Notes: generated by a model not told the origin, from the sequence alone. Shown: positions 31,700 through 43,328, counted from the first letter of the stretch. The stretch: DNA of 64,000 nucleotides from Rapana venosa (GCA_028751875.1 CM054145.1:680172-744171); one strand, 5' to 3'. A program made the numbers and translations.

Positions 31700-32083
31700 A
31701 GTATGTTTGTTTGTCCATCGTGACCTCCAAAACAGCAGAGGAGGCAGCTGCTGTTTCAGAAATTGGGCAGAAATTTGATTGTAGTGCAGATGCCTTGCCC
31801 ACAGTATATCCCCACTCTCTCGGCCAAGTGGGCATAAGGACAGTCAGCGTTGGAGATGTTCTCCAAAGGCCAACCAGCCCCCAGGGCTGCAGCACATAAG
31901 GACTGTGCGAGTCAAGCCTCCTAGTCAGAGAGTCATAGTCGATCACTAAAGACTAAGCTGTAAAGTGGAAGAATTCCATGAGTGGGAAAGAAAGCCACTG
32001 GTCATACAGCCTCTCACTTTGCTTTTGCCCCCAGCGTCAATGGTTTAATCCAGAACTGGGATAAAGCCAAGGCACTGAAGGCA
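31700..32083 (+). repeat. Dispersed repeat D, copy 1 (about 375 bp)
   Basis: Nearly identical to 58710-59097: GACCTCCAAAACAGCAGAGG, CCACTCTCTCGGCCAAG, GGCCAACCAGCCCCCAGGGC and GTCATACAGCCTCTCACTTT. It has no tRNA-like promoter or coding domain that I recognise; probably a non-autonomous element. Strand is arbitrary. Confidence 0.8.
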
Positions 32084-32409
32084 TAATGATGATCACCAGT
32101 ATCCATGAACCATAATGATAACCATGATGCATGATAACGACCATGATAAAGGTAAGGACTTATGAAACTGACACTTGTAGACTGACAATAATTCAGATTG
32201 TGATAGTGACCATGATCCATGAAAAGTGATGGTGATCTCTAATCAAGTTATGTGTCCATGATATGACCATGACAATGGTCAGTGATGGTGATGTCTTATC
32301 AGTTACGTGTCCATGATGATACATGATCATGCATGGGATCTTTTAAATGGTCGGGGATGGTGATCCCTTATGGTGCTAATCATGTGACCATGCTGATGAT
32401 CATGCTCCT
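32084..32409. repeat. ATGATAACCATGATCC-rich degenerate repeat
   Basis: Irregular CCATGAT/GTGATGGTGAT words, probably a decayed tandem repeat. Confidence 0.55.
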
Positions 32410-32419
32410 TGATAATGCC

Positions 32420-32625
32420 CAGTATGTGCGTGTGTCTTCAAGTTTACGTCTGCTCTCTTAAAGGGATATTAGAAAGTATGTGTGTGTGTCTTCAATTTTA
32501 CGTCTGCTCACTTAAAGTGACATTAGAAAGTATGTGCGTGTGTTCGTGCACAGTTGTGTGTTGTGCCTGTGTGTGTGGTTCTTCAATTTTACGTCTGTTC
32601 ACTTAAAGTGATATTAGACCATGGA
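32420..32625 (-). repeat. Three copies of the TCTAATATCAC dispersed motif
   Basis: CTTCAATTTTACGTCTGCTC followed by ACTTAAAGTGATATTAGA occurs three times separated by GTATGTGCGTGTGT. The same motif is at 21995-22030 (this orientation) and, reversed, at 37735 and 41749. A poly-G run follows at 32630-32643. Confidence 0.75.
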
Positions 32626-32643
32626 GGCAGGGGGGGGGGGGGG

Positions 32644-33138
32644 CAGGGGGCATGGAGGAGGGGTGGGGTGAGAGGGCATAATGAGATAAGGCTTTAGTAG
32701 AAAAAATACGTGTTGGTATGAATGCACATTAAAAGACTATTCCAAACTATATAAACAGTATGTTGCAAAAAACATGGCAAAGAAATACAAAAATTAACAA
32801 AAACCCAGAACAATTGAAAAATACTCTAAAGTTGGAAAACAAACAATTGTGAACTACTTGTAACGGCAGCTGTGAAACAAGCAAAATAGAGATTCCGACG
32901 ATCATACTTTACCAAAAAAAGAGAATACCGGGGATTGCAACAGAGACAAGGCTATCTCACATAATAACTCTGGATTGGTTTAACACTTCCTGCAGAGATT
33001 TTTATCTTGAAATGATGGTTAAAAACGTTTTTAAACCTAGACATTGATACAGAACATGAACATTGGAAAATTTTCCACCACATATACATTGTATATTTTT
33101 GCCTGTGTGTGTGCGTGTGTGTGTACGCGCGCATGCAG
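32644..33138. other. End of intron 7
   Basis: A-rich unique sequence. A TG/CG tract at 33102-33130 leads straight into the acceptor GCATGCAG, with no long pyrimidine tract. Confidence 0.6.
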
Positions 33139-33458
33139 GTCCCAAGAGCGGGGGGTTCCAGATCCTGCACATCGCCATCGGCACCTCCATCTCCTCCTTC
33201 TTCTGCATCATCCTGCTCATCTGCGGCTTCTACCACCGCCGCAAGTTGAGGGGCACGGAGCGCGCTGCCCCTGACCACGATCACGTAGAGGTGCGCTACG
33301 TCTCCGCCCCCACCGGCTGCAACACCACCGACCGTCTGCTCATGGAGGACCGACACCACCACAGCGACACCGCCCCTGCCAACAACTCCGCCCCCAGCAC
33401 CCTGCCCAGACCAGGCCCTGCCGACAGTCCCCGCTGTCAAAAAGTCTCCATGGTATGA
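33139..33458 (+). CDS. Gene 1, last coding exon: transmembrane helix and cytoplasmic tail
   Basis: It enters in phase 1 (completing Gly) and runs 106 codons to TGA at 33456-33458. Segments: GPKSGGF juxtamembrane, a hydrophobic stretch ILHIAIGTSISSFFCIILLI of about 23 residues with CGFY, a basic stop-transfer FYHRRKLRG, then a His/Pro/Ser-rich tail with VRYVSAPTG, TDRLLMEDRHHH and a C-terminal QKVSMV. S-X-V at the end fits a class I PDZ ligand. The predicted topology is type I, outside = CUB/LDLa. Together the eight exons encode 476 residues. NETO and LEV-10 proteins of this layout attach to kainate/glutamate or acetylcholine receptors; assigning this gene to that group rests on architecture only. 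An extra phase 1-1 exon in the 9.7-kb intron 7 cannot be excluded. Confidence 0.92.
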
Positions 33459-34867
33459 CCCCAGTGGGTGGCTGGGGTGGGGGGTGGGGAGAATGAATGA
33501 TTAGCTTGAAAGTTAGAGGGGTGAGAGTGATGCTCAAGATTGGGAGGGAGGGAGGGGGTAAAATGGTGACTTGGGTGAATGTTGCGTGGTTGTGGAGGAG
33601 TTGGTAGTCCCTGACTCGCTACAACACACAGCTAGGATATGCACGAATCCTCATGTCCTAGTCCTCATCTTTAACGATGCATGTACCTGTCACTTTGGGA
33701 GGGGAGGGGGGGGGAGGGATTCAATAACGAATTAGTATCATTTCATCAACGACTTTGCATCTTAACTTTGTACAAAATGAAATTTGGCAGTGAACAACAC
33801 TTCAGATCGTATGAGGCTTTAAAGAAAAGACTTTTGGGGTCCAAAAAGCGACGATCAGGGTTTGTGTACCCTTACACGAATTGCAGTGAAGAGACCTGAT
33901 CTGTGTGCTGAAGAGAAGAGGAGGGGGGGGGGGGGAGGACAGAACAGCAGTAGGCAGCAGGGTTGAGGGACAGTACTTTGCTGTACTGCATCAAAGATGT
34001 CAGATAAGCTCCAGAGATGTTATATTTCTCACCCAAAGAAAGAGGGGAAAAAAGAACAGCATTAGGGGCAAGAGGGAATTTGGGGAATATCTTGGGGGTT
34101 TTTCACTAGAAGAGAGAACGGAGGACATTAGGGGGAAGATTGCGGGTGAAGTGTATGTAATCACCGGAAAAGAAGTGAAGAAGATCAGGAATAGAAGGGG
34201 GGGTAGGTGATAGGACAGGGGTAGCTGGGGTCTAAAAGAGAACCAGGCAGGAGGGACAACCCTCTGTTGATTAAGGTCCACAGGACTCCCTGCCTCAACA
34301 TTCCCTCACAAAAGGGGAAACAATCTTCTACCAAGGTCTACAACTGCTGTCTGATTTTTTTTTTTTTTTTGGAAGAAGGGAACAACCTTGTACCAAGGTT
34401 GACAACTCCGCCACACAACGGGGAACAACTCTGTACCAAGGTCGACAACTCCTCCTGCCCGTCTGTAACTTCACATGGAACATTCAGCTCACCCTCTTCC
34501 TTCTGTCTCACTCCCCCCATCCCCCACCACCCCCACCACCAGCAGTGTGTGGCAGTAACGTAGTTGGTGAGTGTGTGAAGTGTGAAGATGACTGTCACCT
34601 CAGCAGCTCAATCCGTGTGGCGAGTGTTGTGTTGTGCTGACATGACGTGTGACTGAACCATTTCCTCATCACCCCCACCCCCACCCTCACTCTCACTCCC
34701 CCCCCACCCCTCTCCTCCCTCCCTCCCTCCTTCTCCCATGCCAGCCAGGGCAGCAACGTGGTTTAGTTCTCTCTCTGTCCCAGTGTAGCAGCACACTCTT
34801 TGTTCTGTGTTTAAGCTGGCTGGCTGGGGGCAACAGACTGCGCTGAACGTGTGATGGAGCACCTCTG

Positions 34868-34899
<32 letters not shown>

Positions 34900-37199
34900 G
34901 CCCCACATCGTAGATGTAGGTTAGCTAGCGCTCAGCACAGGGCCAAAAACTCGCCCCGACTCAAAGGGAAGCAACTAGCGACGAACGTGGGTTCTCCTGT
35001 GAGAGGCTGTGGGCAGGAGGGAGTATGTGCGCTGCTTTGGTGAGGGGTGACTGGGGCGTGGCGTGCCGTGCCGTGCCGTGCCGTGCCGTGCTCGTTTCTG
35101 ACCAGACCTGGCCCTCTTCCTCGCGGTCCATGCCTGTTACTACGTTATCGGTGAACTGGTCAAACTGTGACCCTGCAATGTCCTCAATCGGCGCTGACAG
35201 TTATGTGTGTATGATATGTAACGAATTTGGTGACAGTTTTCTGTTTTCTTCATTTTGGATGCTTTAATTCACTAACATGATATTTTACAAACATGGACTT
35301 TGTGCTGATTTTTGGAACGGTTACGTGTCGGTAAACGATGTCGTTTCTTTCGTCTGCGTGGAGTCTGTGTCTGTCTGCTGTGTAACTGTAACTCATGTTG
35401 ACCTCCTTTCGACCCAAAAGTGGGGGTGCTGTGTTTGAGCAGAATGCTGTCGTGTTGGGGAGAATGCATGAGGGGAAGGAAAGCGGATATATATATATAT
35501 ATTACATGCTTGTTGTGTGTGTGATTGTTACGTCAGTGTGTTGTGTGGCTGGGTGCTTGTCTTTTCGCTTCTGGCGCTTGTTGAACTTGTTATAAAAAAA
35601 AGGGGGAGCTTGTGTCAACGATGCAGAAGAGAACGGAGGTAGACGCAGGCGAAGACTGTCCCAAGAATCACGCACGTCCTGTTGTCTGTCTGGAAGGCAG
35701 GCTGGCTGTCAGTGTGATGGGCCTGTGGGAGTCAGCTGGCCGCTCAGTGCATGGCGTTGTGCGATGTTCGTTTTCTGTTGATTTCTGGCGTCAAGGGCGG
35801 GGGTTTGGCCTGTCATGTACCAGGGGAGGGGTGGTGTGTGTTCACAATCAGCTTTTGGTTTGGTTTGGTTTGGGTTGGTTTGGTTGGTTGGTTCTTTTTT
35901 CTTGAGTAATAACGAAGATGTTGACTTTGTGTGTGAATAATGTTGTTGTTGAATGAGGGTTAAGAATGAGTGTTTTGTTGGTTGTTATGTATTGCTTTGC
36001 TTTGTTTTGTTTTTAGATTGTTGATTTGTTTGGGGGGTTTGGTTTGGTTGTTTGTTTGGTTGATGATTTTTTTGTTTGTTTCAAGATTGGTTTGGTTTTT
36101 TTGGTGGTATTTTTTGGGCAAATTAGTGTCCTCTACCATATTGTCAATTTATTTTTTCTTTTAACTTTGTTTTACTGAGTTTTTAGTCCTCCTATGTTTT
36201 CCTTTCTTTTGTTCTGGGTTTTTTTTCTGTTTTTTTTTAATAGTTTCTTGGGCAGATTTTTTATGTGTCCAGTGTATGCTGTTTCCCTCAGCTGTGATTT
36301 CTTGTGGTCGTGTGACAGTGACAGTGGTGAGAGGCGAACGGCCTTCTGGGCTGGAGGTCATTGTCGCAGGGTCTGACAGGCCGCTGTCCACTGCCCCCCC
36401 CCCCTCACCCCTCACCCTGACCACAGCTCTGCAGTGAGGGGACAGGGATGGGCGTGTGACCGCTGTGGACGCTGAAAGATCAGTGAGCTGCTCACTGCTC
36501 CGGCCTTGTTGCCGTCAGAAAACCACAGAACTGGTATCGTCAGTGTGACACGGCCTGTATGTCTCCATGAAGACTGTGCGGTGTTGTGTGGCTAGGCTGG
36601 TATAAGGCAGTGTTGACACCCAGACAGCAGTCAGGAGGGGTGTGATAGAGGCAGGAGTCCTTGTGAGTGTTAAGCTGCACTGAAACACAGTGATGTTGGC
36701 GTTGTAGACACCACTCCTCTTCGCCTTCAAGAATTCTCTGGCAGGGTGAGGAGTCTAGTTATTGCTTTGTTGGCATATGACTTGGGGTGGTGTTGGTATT
36801 ATAGACACTCTACACAAGTCTTAAACTGTGGTGTTTGGGTCAGATTGGAGCTGGCATTGCAGACTCAAGTCCTGAGCTATGATGTTTGGTCAGTTGACCG
36901 AGGACTTGTGTAGTATGGCCAGGTTGCTGCTGTGTCCTAACTCCATCGTACGGCATTGCAGTACTATGCTTGGCTACAGCCCTCAGCTACAGTGTAGTGT
37001 AGTGTAGCCTCTGTGGACTAATGCACTGTCACCATCAGCTTTCACAAACACAACTCTGTTTTAGACTCCCCAAATGCATCAGAGGTTTGGGGGTGGGGGG
37101 ATTTCAGACTGAAGCAAACCTAAGTAGAGGAGGTGAAATGCACCCAGAGACTGGTTGTAAAAATGCTGTCAGACAGGGTTCTTGGAGCTCGTGATCTGG
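33459..37199. other. Downstream region of gene 1, no further exon recognised
   Basis: Probably 3' untranslated and flanking DNA. G-rich runs (33540, 33700, 33920), C-rich (34510-34730), (GTGCC)n at 35063-35092, (TA)n at 35489-35503 and a GGTTT-rich stretch at 35850-36060. No AATAAA close to the stop was noticed, so the transcript end is not placed. Confidence 0.5.
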
Positions 37200-37320
37200 C
37201 GTCGTCCCTTACACGCACATGCGCGCGCACGCACGCACGCCCCACACACACACACTCAAAACACACACACATCACACACACATCACACACACCACACACA
37301 CACACACACACACCACACAC

Positions 37321-37358
<38 letters not shown>

Positions 37359-37361
37359 ACA

Positions 37362-37408
<47 letters not shown>

Positions 37409-37466
37409 CCACCACACACACACACACACACACTCTCACACACACACTCACACACACACACACACA

Positions 37467-37502
<36 letters not shown>
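37200..37502. repeat. CA microsatellite
   Basis: About 300 bp of (CA)n with CCA/TCA interruptions; Thr-His and Cys-Val frames are artefacts. At 37735-37790 the dispersed motif TCTAATATCACTGTGTGTGA / ACAGACGTAAAATCGAAGA is followed by (CA)n. Confidence 0.95.
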
Positions 37503-37505
<3 letters not shown>

Positions 37506-37879
37506 AGTCCTATAGGACATTTGTTATAGTTTCATTAATGTTAATCACTTTTTATGTTTTGGTTTCGGTTTTTAAGGGGGTTTTTTGTTTGTTTTTTTTA
37601 AATTGTATCTTTTGCTTTGTGCGGTTTCTTTTCATGATTAGACTACTTTTCCCCCCTCGCATTTTTCAGTAGGGCCTCCACCACCACCTCAATTCTCATA
37701 CTCCCCTTGTATATATATATTTTTTTTTTTCTCGTCTAATATCACTGTGTGTGAACAGACGTAAAATCGAAGACAACAACACACACACACACACACACAC
37801 ACACCTCTCTCTGTCTATCCAGAGTGTCAGAAATGGCAGGCAGGCTGACACAGCGTCTAGAAGGAGGCTTCTTCACTGC

Positions 37880-38235
37880 AGACTGTCTGCTGTGCACTCC
37901 CCCCCCCCCCCCCCCTCCCCTGCAGTGGGGAGAAAAACAGAGCGAGTCTCCCCACCCCCACCCTCTCTGTCTCTCTCCAACTCACTCACTGTCTGTCTTT
38001 ATAATTTACAATGGTTTTTTTATGGACTTGTTTGCCGGGGGGTGGGGTATTGCCCATCTTGATAGCCGCTATGGCTTTAGACTACCAGACAGTGCAGACT
38101 GCTGTGACCTCGGTACCATACAAGGAGTGTCGGGCTGTTGGTCAGCTGTACCTAGTGTACGTCTGTGTGGATGAACTAACCGCTCTCTTGTCGGCGTAAC
38201 TATCGCTGTACTTCTCTGTATTTGTTTATATATAT
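37880..38235. other. Poly-C run and unique sequence
   Basis: Poly-C near 37899-37920, C/T-rich to 37990, then unique sequence. Short open frames here lack borders or domains. Confidence 0.5.
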
Positions 38236-38625
38236 ATATATATAATAGGTCTCTACTGTTGTAAAGTACAGCTGTGCTTAACTTAATTTGCTTATAACTA
38301 TACCGGCATAGAGTACAGCTGTACTTAACTTTGTTTGCATATAACTATACCGTCATAGAGTACAGCTGTACTTAATTTGGGTCTATACCGTCATAGAGTA
38401 CAGCTGTACTTACCTATGTTTCCATATAACTTTATCGTCATAGAGTACAGCTGTACATAACTTTGTTTGCATATAACTATACCGTCAGAGAGTACAGCTG
38501 TACTTGCACCTTTATCTGAATATCTACTGTCATAGAGTACAGCTGTACTGACACCTTTATTGGCATAATTATGTATCACTACACTGTTAAGAGTACAGCT
38601 GTGCTTAATGTGTAGCTTATTTGCA
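38236..38625. repeat. About 48-bp minisatellite with a palindromic core
   Basis: Eight degenerate units of ATAGAGTACAGCTGTACTTA / ACTTTGTTTGCATATAACTA / TACCGTC. The core AGTACAGCTGTACT is a perfect 14-bp palindrome. Confidence 0.88.
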
Positions 38626-38744
38626 TCATCTTTTATTCTCATAGGGCGCGGCTGTAGTTCATGTTTTTGTTGTTGCAAATATCATTACTTTCATGAGCTG
38701 AGTACACACCTGTGTTGGTATATTTGGTCACCGTCAGTTATAAT

Positions 38745-38810
38745 TATAATAATGTATGGAATTTATATAGCGCTGAATCTTGTAAGGCAACAAATCAAAG
38801 CGCTCAGATG
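38745..38810 (-). mobile_element. L2-like LINE 3' tail fragment
   Basis: AATGTATGGAATTTATATAG / CGCTGAATCTTGTAAGGCAA / CAAATCAAAGCGC matches the 3' terminus of the L2-like element at 13965-14015 in the same orientation. Confidence 0.65.
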
Positions 38811-38832
38811 ACATGATTTTTATTTTAAAAAT

Positions 38833-39060
38833 TTACATCGAGGACAACGGAATAAGCACTCAGGTGCCCCTTTTTTTATTTCACATCCAGTCCCCGTGTA
38901 TATGCGGTTTTGTCAAGTTTGTCATCTGTTCCCACCGGCACACAATGGCCTACTCTTTCGAAAAGCGGAACAGGATTTAACGTGTGCGCAAGATGTTCTG
39001 CGTGCGTTCGCACACGGGGCCTCGGTTTATAGTCTCATCCGAAGAAGTTCTAGGGGAAAG
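38833..39060 (-). mobile_element. SINE family B, headless copy
   Basis: GAGGACAACGGAATAAGCAC, CATCCAGTCCCCGTGTATAT, CTACTCTTTCGAAAAGCGG and TCTCATCCGAAGAAGTTCTA blocks. It extends slightly past CATCCGAAG, with AGGGGAAAGC like the full copy at 21755. Confidence 0.82.
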
Positions 39061-39239
39061 CTGTACCTTGACTCAGAGGTTAACTCGTGTGTTTCTGCAG
39101 GTGATGTGACCAACAAGTTCAGGCAGGTTAGCTTATTGCCTTAGTGTGACATTGGATTCTAAGGTCAACCATTGTCATCGCTTCTCCTGAATCGTGGTGA
39201 TTGGTTTTGTTATTACAACAGTAATGCACGGTTAGACAT

Positions 39240-39490
39240 CAGTACTCTTGTTCCATCGGTTACGTTCAATGACATAATAGTGGGGTTATCTCAGGAGTCA
39301 TGTACAGTAATATACAGTACTGTTATTTCATATAAACGATATTTGTATTGTTATTTCAGCTGTTATGCACCATAAGATATTAGTGCTGTTGTTTCAGGGT
39401 ATGTACAATGAGATGTTAGTACTGGTTATTTCAGCTGTCATGTACAGTGAGACATCAGTACTGGTTATTTCAGTAGTTATGTACACGCCA
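39240..39490 (+). repeat. Degenerate 45-50 bp repeat with TTATTTCAGCTGT
   Basis: About five units of ATGTACAGTGAGACATCAGT / ACTGGTTATTTCAGCTGTC. TTTCAG words look like acceptors, but no coding exon follows any of them. Confidence 0.65.
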
Positions 39491-39572
39491 AAGTTGGATG
39501 CGCTTGGCTTGACTTGTCAGGCGCTTAATGGCAATGCAACGCATTTTTGCTCATATGATAGACAATAATTTC
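39487..39572 (+). repeat. Dispersed 85-bp block also found at 60283-60375
   Basis: CCAAAGTTGGATGCGCTTGG, CTTGACTTGTCAGGC and ACGCATTTTTGCTCA correspond to CCAAAGTCAGATGCACTGGG, CCTGACTTGGCAGGC and GCGCATCTTCACTCA near gene 2. Old shared repeat of unknown type. Confidence 0.55.
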
Positions 39573-41345
39573 CGTTTGAGAGTCTGACAAAGAAATAGTT
39601 ATGTATAGTAAGATATTCTTACTTCATATGTACAGTAAGATATTACTACTTCCCTGTACACAGACATAGGCATTGAATTTTCCTGTGGTCAGTCTGCTTT
39701 GACATACTGTTCTATCTGCAACAAAAAACCCGTATAATAAAATATTGCCTTGTTACATCACAATACATGGGCAGTGCATTCATTGATTGGTCATGAAGAG
39801 CAGTTCAATCATTCCGTAATACCGTGAGGGCAAGATATGAATTTGTGTACAGATAGGCGGATGATTAAAACATGGAATCAGTGAAATGTATGGTGGATGA
39901 AGACTCAGCGTTATAGGAGGGACAGTGGAATGGAATAAGGCTTTGAACGTTGGAATTTAAGTTCAGAATCGGACTTGGGTGTTTCAGATTGTTTCTGGGA
40001 GAAGGGAGTCTATTGTAGAAGAATGGAGATGGGAACACAACAGAAACCAAGTCCAGACCTGGGAGACACACTGATTGTTGGGGCTGCATGTAGAATGATG
40101 CCTTTAGTCCAGACCCTGGATTATTGCAGAAAGTCGACTGTTGGGTGTTTCCAGATTTTTAGGGGATAAAAATGTAGAAAGATGGAGTTAGGGGATAGAC
40201 ATACAGAAACCTTGAATTGCTTGGGAGAATGATTGTTGGAGGACTGAATGTTAGGAATGTGTACCTTTATAGAGGATTAATGGAGGGCAAAGTGAATGTT
40301 TTTAAAGAATAAATGTGATCCAAAATCTTGAATAATTTTAAGATAAAATTGATAGAATGTATGCAACTTTTATAGGCTAGAATCTTGTACAGGAAAACCG
40401 GATTAATTGTGGATACACTTTAAGTAAGTTATGGAAATTCGATCTTTGTAACTGGAGGGAAAATGTCATGTTTTTTTTTTTTTTTAAGATGTTTGAGGAT
40501 AATCAGATGGAAAATTGAATTTGGCAGAAAATTTCATTATGACAGAAGGTGTTTAAGATTTGAGGAAAGATTGACTGAAAATGTAGAGAATGAATGGTAC
40601 CCAAAACCAGCCCCAAACACACAAACGCTTACATTCAAGGATAAATAAATGGAGGATCTTGTATTGTTTGGGAATGAATAAGATGGAAATCCTTTGATTA
40701 TCTGAATATGAATATGACCAAAGATACTGGACTATTTGAAGATGAATATGACAAATAATAGGGCATTATTTGAAGAGAACTGTAACTGAAAACCTATTTG
40801 CTTGATGATGTAAAGCATTGAAGTTGTTTGCAGATAAAAATGACGAACATTTTATTGCATTGTTGTAGGAGAGATGTGGGGGTATTAAACTGCTTAAAGT
40901 CTAGTTTTGATGGGAAAACTCAACTGTCTGAGTAGAAAATATGACAGAAAACATTAGACAAATTATGTCCAAAAAAATGCTTCCTTGATTGAGGATGAAA
41001 ATGGTGAAAAGCTTTGACATTGTTGAGAATGAAAAATAGCAATTGTTTGATGTTAAACGTAATAATTGACATGCTTGATGATAAATATGCTGGAAAGTAT
41101 TTAATTGTACACGGGTAGCCTGAAATCTGGAAGTTGTACCGATGGTATCACCATGTTCCCTGTTTTTTTCTTAACACCAGTGTGCCAGTCAGGCATGTTG
41201 TTAGTAAACTATTCAAGTGCCGTGCATCTATTATGAAATGGCAGTCACCTACCAGTTTTATAATCAGGTTGACTTCTCCAGGTCGATCAACAGTCATTTG
41301 CCTTTTTTTTTCTTTTTTCTTTTGTTGGTTGGTTTGTTTTTTGGT
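39573..41345. other. A/T-rich region with very degenerate GATGAAAATGAC repeats
   Basis: From about 40160 to 41110 words such as TTGAGGATGAAAATGG and GAATATGACAGAAAA recur irregularly, likely an old tandem array. No exon recognised. Confidence 0.5.
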
Positions 41346-41361
41346 GGTAGTATGCTGGTAA

Positions 41362-41660
41362 GTAGGAGGCACCATGGTCGAGTGGTTTAGGTGGTCAACT
41401 CGTGATCCAGAGGTCGCGGGTTCGATCCCCGCTCGGCTCGGTGTTGTGTCCTTGGGAAAGACACTTTACTCCTATTTTCCTCACTCCACCCAGGTGTACA
41501 AGTGGGTACCAGCTCTGCTGGGGAAGTATCTGGCGACAGACTAGCGTCCTGTCACAGGGGTGGTGAAAAACCATCAGTTCGCTTAACGCTACAGAAACCG
41601 GGATAAGCTCCGGCTCTATGGGCCTTCTGGCTCGAAAGAACATACTTTTTTTTACTTTTT
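41362..41660 (+). mobile_element. SINE family C, full copy
   Basis: Starts GGAGGCACCATGGTCGAGTG (tRNA-like) with box B-like GCGGGTTCGATCCCCGCTC, then GTGTTGTGTCCTTGGGAAAG, a block widespread in invertebrate SINEs. The body ends GGGCCTTCTGGCTCGAAAGA and a T-rich tail. It is flanked by an 11-bp direct repeat TATGCTGGTAA (41351-41361 and 41664-41674), a target-site duplication. The tRNA-like part could be misread as a tRNA gene, but the tail and the second copy at 54430-54697 identify a SINE. Confidence 0.9.
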
Positions 41661-41744
41661 TACTATGCTGGTAAATCCCTACAAACCCTGTTACAACTCT
41701 TCATGGAGTGTTAAGCATGGCCCTCTCTGCAAACACGACCAGTC

Positions 41745-41990
41745 TTGCCTAATATCACTGAGAGTGAACAGACGTAAAATCAAAGACCAGTCTTGTGTTG
41801 CCAGCGCAACCTCAACAGATCTAATCGCTACTCCTACTAATACAACCATTGCTACAACTGTTACTGCCACTATGCTTCTACAACTACTGCCACAACTACT
41901 ACTACTACTACTACCACAACTACTACTATTCTACTACTATTCTACTACTACTTCTACTACTACTAGTACTTACTTGTATTTGTTGGAACC
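41745..41990. repeat. Dispersed motif and (CTA)n microsatellite
   Basis: CCTAATATCACTGAGAGTGA / ACAGACGTAAAATCAAAGA at 41749-41787, then CTACTACTA-rich sequence at 41820-41970. Confidence 0.75.
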
Positions 41991-42337
41991 GTCTCGAAAA
42001 GCAGTTAGCTACTTAAACTGACATCCTTTGATAAGTTGCAGCAAAACAAGTGGCAGTTGATGTGAAGGGCGTGGTTAGTGGTGGTGGTGGTGGTGGTTTG
42101 CTGCTGTTTGGAGTGCAGACGTGTGATTTGGAAAAATGTCAGTGACTGGTCAGCTGGTTATCCCCAGAAGTCATCTTTGTTTTGCTTTGGTTTTCATGGG
42201 TTGTTGGGGTTTTTTTACTTTTTATTTTAATTGTGGAAAGAGTTCAGGACAAGCCCCTAAATGGAAGTGAGGCATTAAGTGAGGAGTTGTGTTTGATGTT
42301 CTGTCAGGGACATTTTGTCTGTCAGGTACATTTTGTC

Positions 42338-42515
42338 TGGGTCATTCTCTCAGAATCCATGGGCCATTCTCTCAGAATCCATGGGTCGTTCTCTCAGAAT
42401 CCATGGGTCGTTCTCTCAGAATCCATGGGCCATTCTCTCAGAATCCATGGGTCGTTCTCTCAGAATCCATGGGTCGTTCTCTCAGAATCCATGGGTCGTT
42501 CTCTCAGAATCCAAT
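42338..42515 (+). repeat. 22-bp minisatellite, eight units
   Basis: GGGTCGTTCTCTCAGAATCC plus AT, alternating with a GGGCCATT variant. Open Ser/Gln/Asn/Pro frames are artefacts. Confidence 0.95.
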
Positions 42516-43060
42516 CGCCTGGGTCCTTATGCCCCATAGCATGTGGCCTGGGGAATGCCTTTGATTAGACTGTCTGTCTGCTCCATAAGTCGGATATAAA
42601 TTAACAATTCATCTCGTGTCGTGTACAAGGTGGTAATTATGTATAACTGGAGGGTTTACCAAACCCACAATGAACGGCTGCAATGCCTGAGGAGTGTAGT
42701 GATGCACAAGCTTTGGCAAGAAGTGAGCCATGTGAGGAGTTGTGAGTTGAGTCCTGTCACAGAGATCAGGGGCAGGCAGCGAGCTGCTCAGTGTTGTTAA
42801 CGCTCTTCCAGATTCCCTGCAAATAATGTTACAGTATACCCACTTTCTTGTGGTATAGACAACTGACACTATCAGCTTCCCGTTTATGTAAGGATTTGGC
42901 CCAAATGAGCTGAAGTGGGGAGATTTGTTTCAAATGTAAGATCTCTCGTACTGTACAACACATCTGCTTGAAACGTTAACAAAGGATTCGTACAAATGTT
43001 GCATTATTTTCCTTACATGTTTGTATCATGTGTCAAAGTTATAAAAATAAAAAAAAAGTA
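42516..43060. other. Unique sequence, no recognised gene
   Basis: Nothing beyond short open frames without borders. Confidence 0.45.
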
Positions 43061-43064
43061 GGGC

Positions 43065-43190
43065 ATGACGATACTGTGCTTTGGTGAGTATGATGTTACT
43101 GCGCTTTGGTGAGTATGATGTTACTGCACTTTGGTGAGTATGATGTTACTGCACTTTGGTGAGTGCGATGTTACTGCGCTTTGGTGTGGT
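43065..43190 (+). repeat. 25-bp minisatellite, five units
   Basis: GATGTTACTGCGCTTTGGTG plus AGTAT, with small variants, just upstream of a possible orphan exon. Confidence 0.92.
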
Positions 43191-43228
43191 TTATGAGACT
43201 AAGAGTTAATTTCTGCTTTCGACTTAGT

Positions 43229-43328
43229 GCTAACAAGGAGGACTTGTCAGTCAGTCAGCTCAGCTTGGGTAACATCAAAGACCTTGTTGTGAAGTTCTGC
43301 TTTGTGATGAAGGATGTCATCATCCAGG
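43229..43328 (+). other. Possible orphan exon (weak)
   Basis: TTTCTGCTTTCGACTTAG could act as an acceptor and CATCCAG|GTGTGT as a donor. Between them one frame reads ANKEDLSVSQLSLGNIKD, then LVVKFCFVMKDVIIQ without stops, with plausible codon use. No domain is recognised, and no neighbouring exon with matching phase was found. A frame of about 33 codons can arise by chance. Confidence 0.2.

Noticed and set aside
35025..35267. Possible coding segment after (GTGCC)n
   Set aside because: No CUB/LDLa or other domain, no convincing borders, and it lies beyond the stop codon of gene 1.
41370..41445. tRNA gene (box A and box B present)
   Set aside because: It is the head of a SINE with body, tail, target-site duplication and a second copy at 54425-54697.
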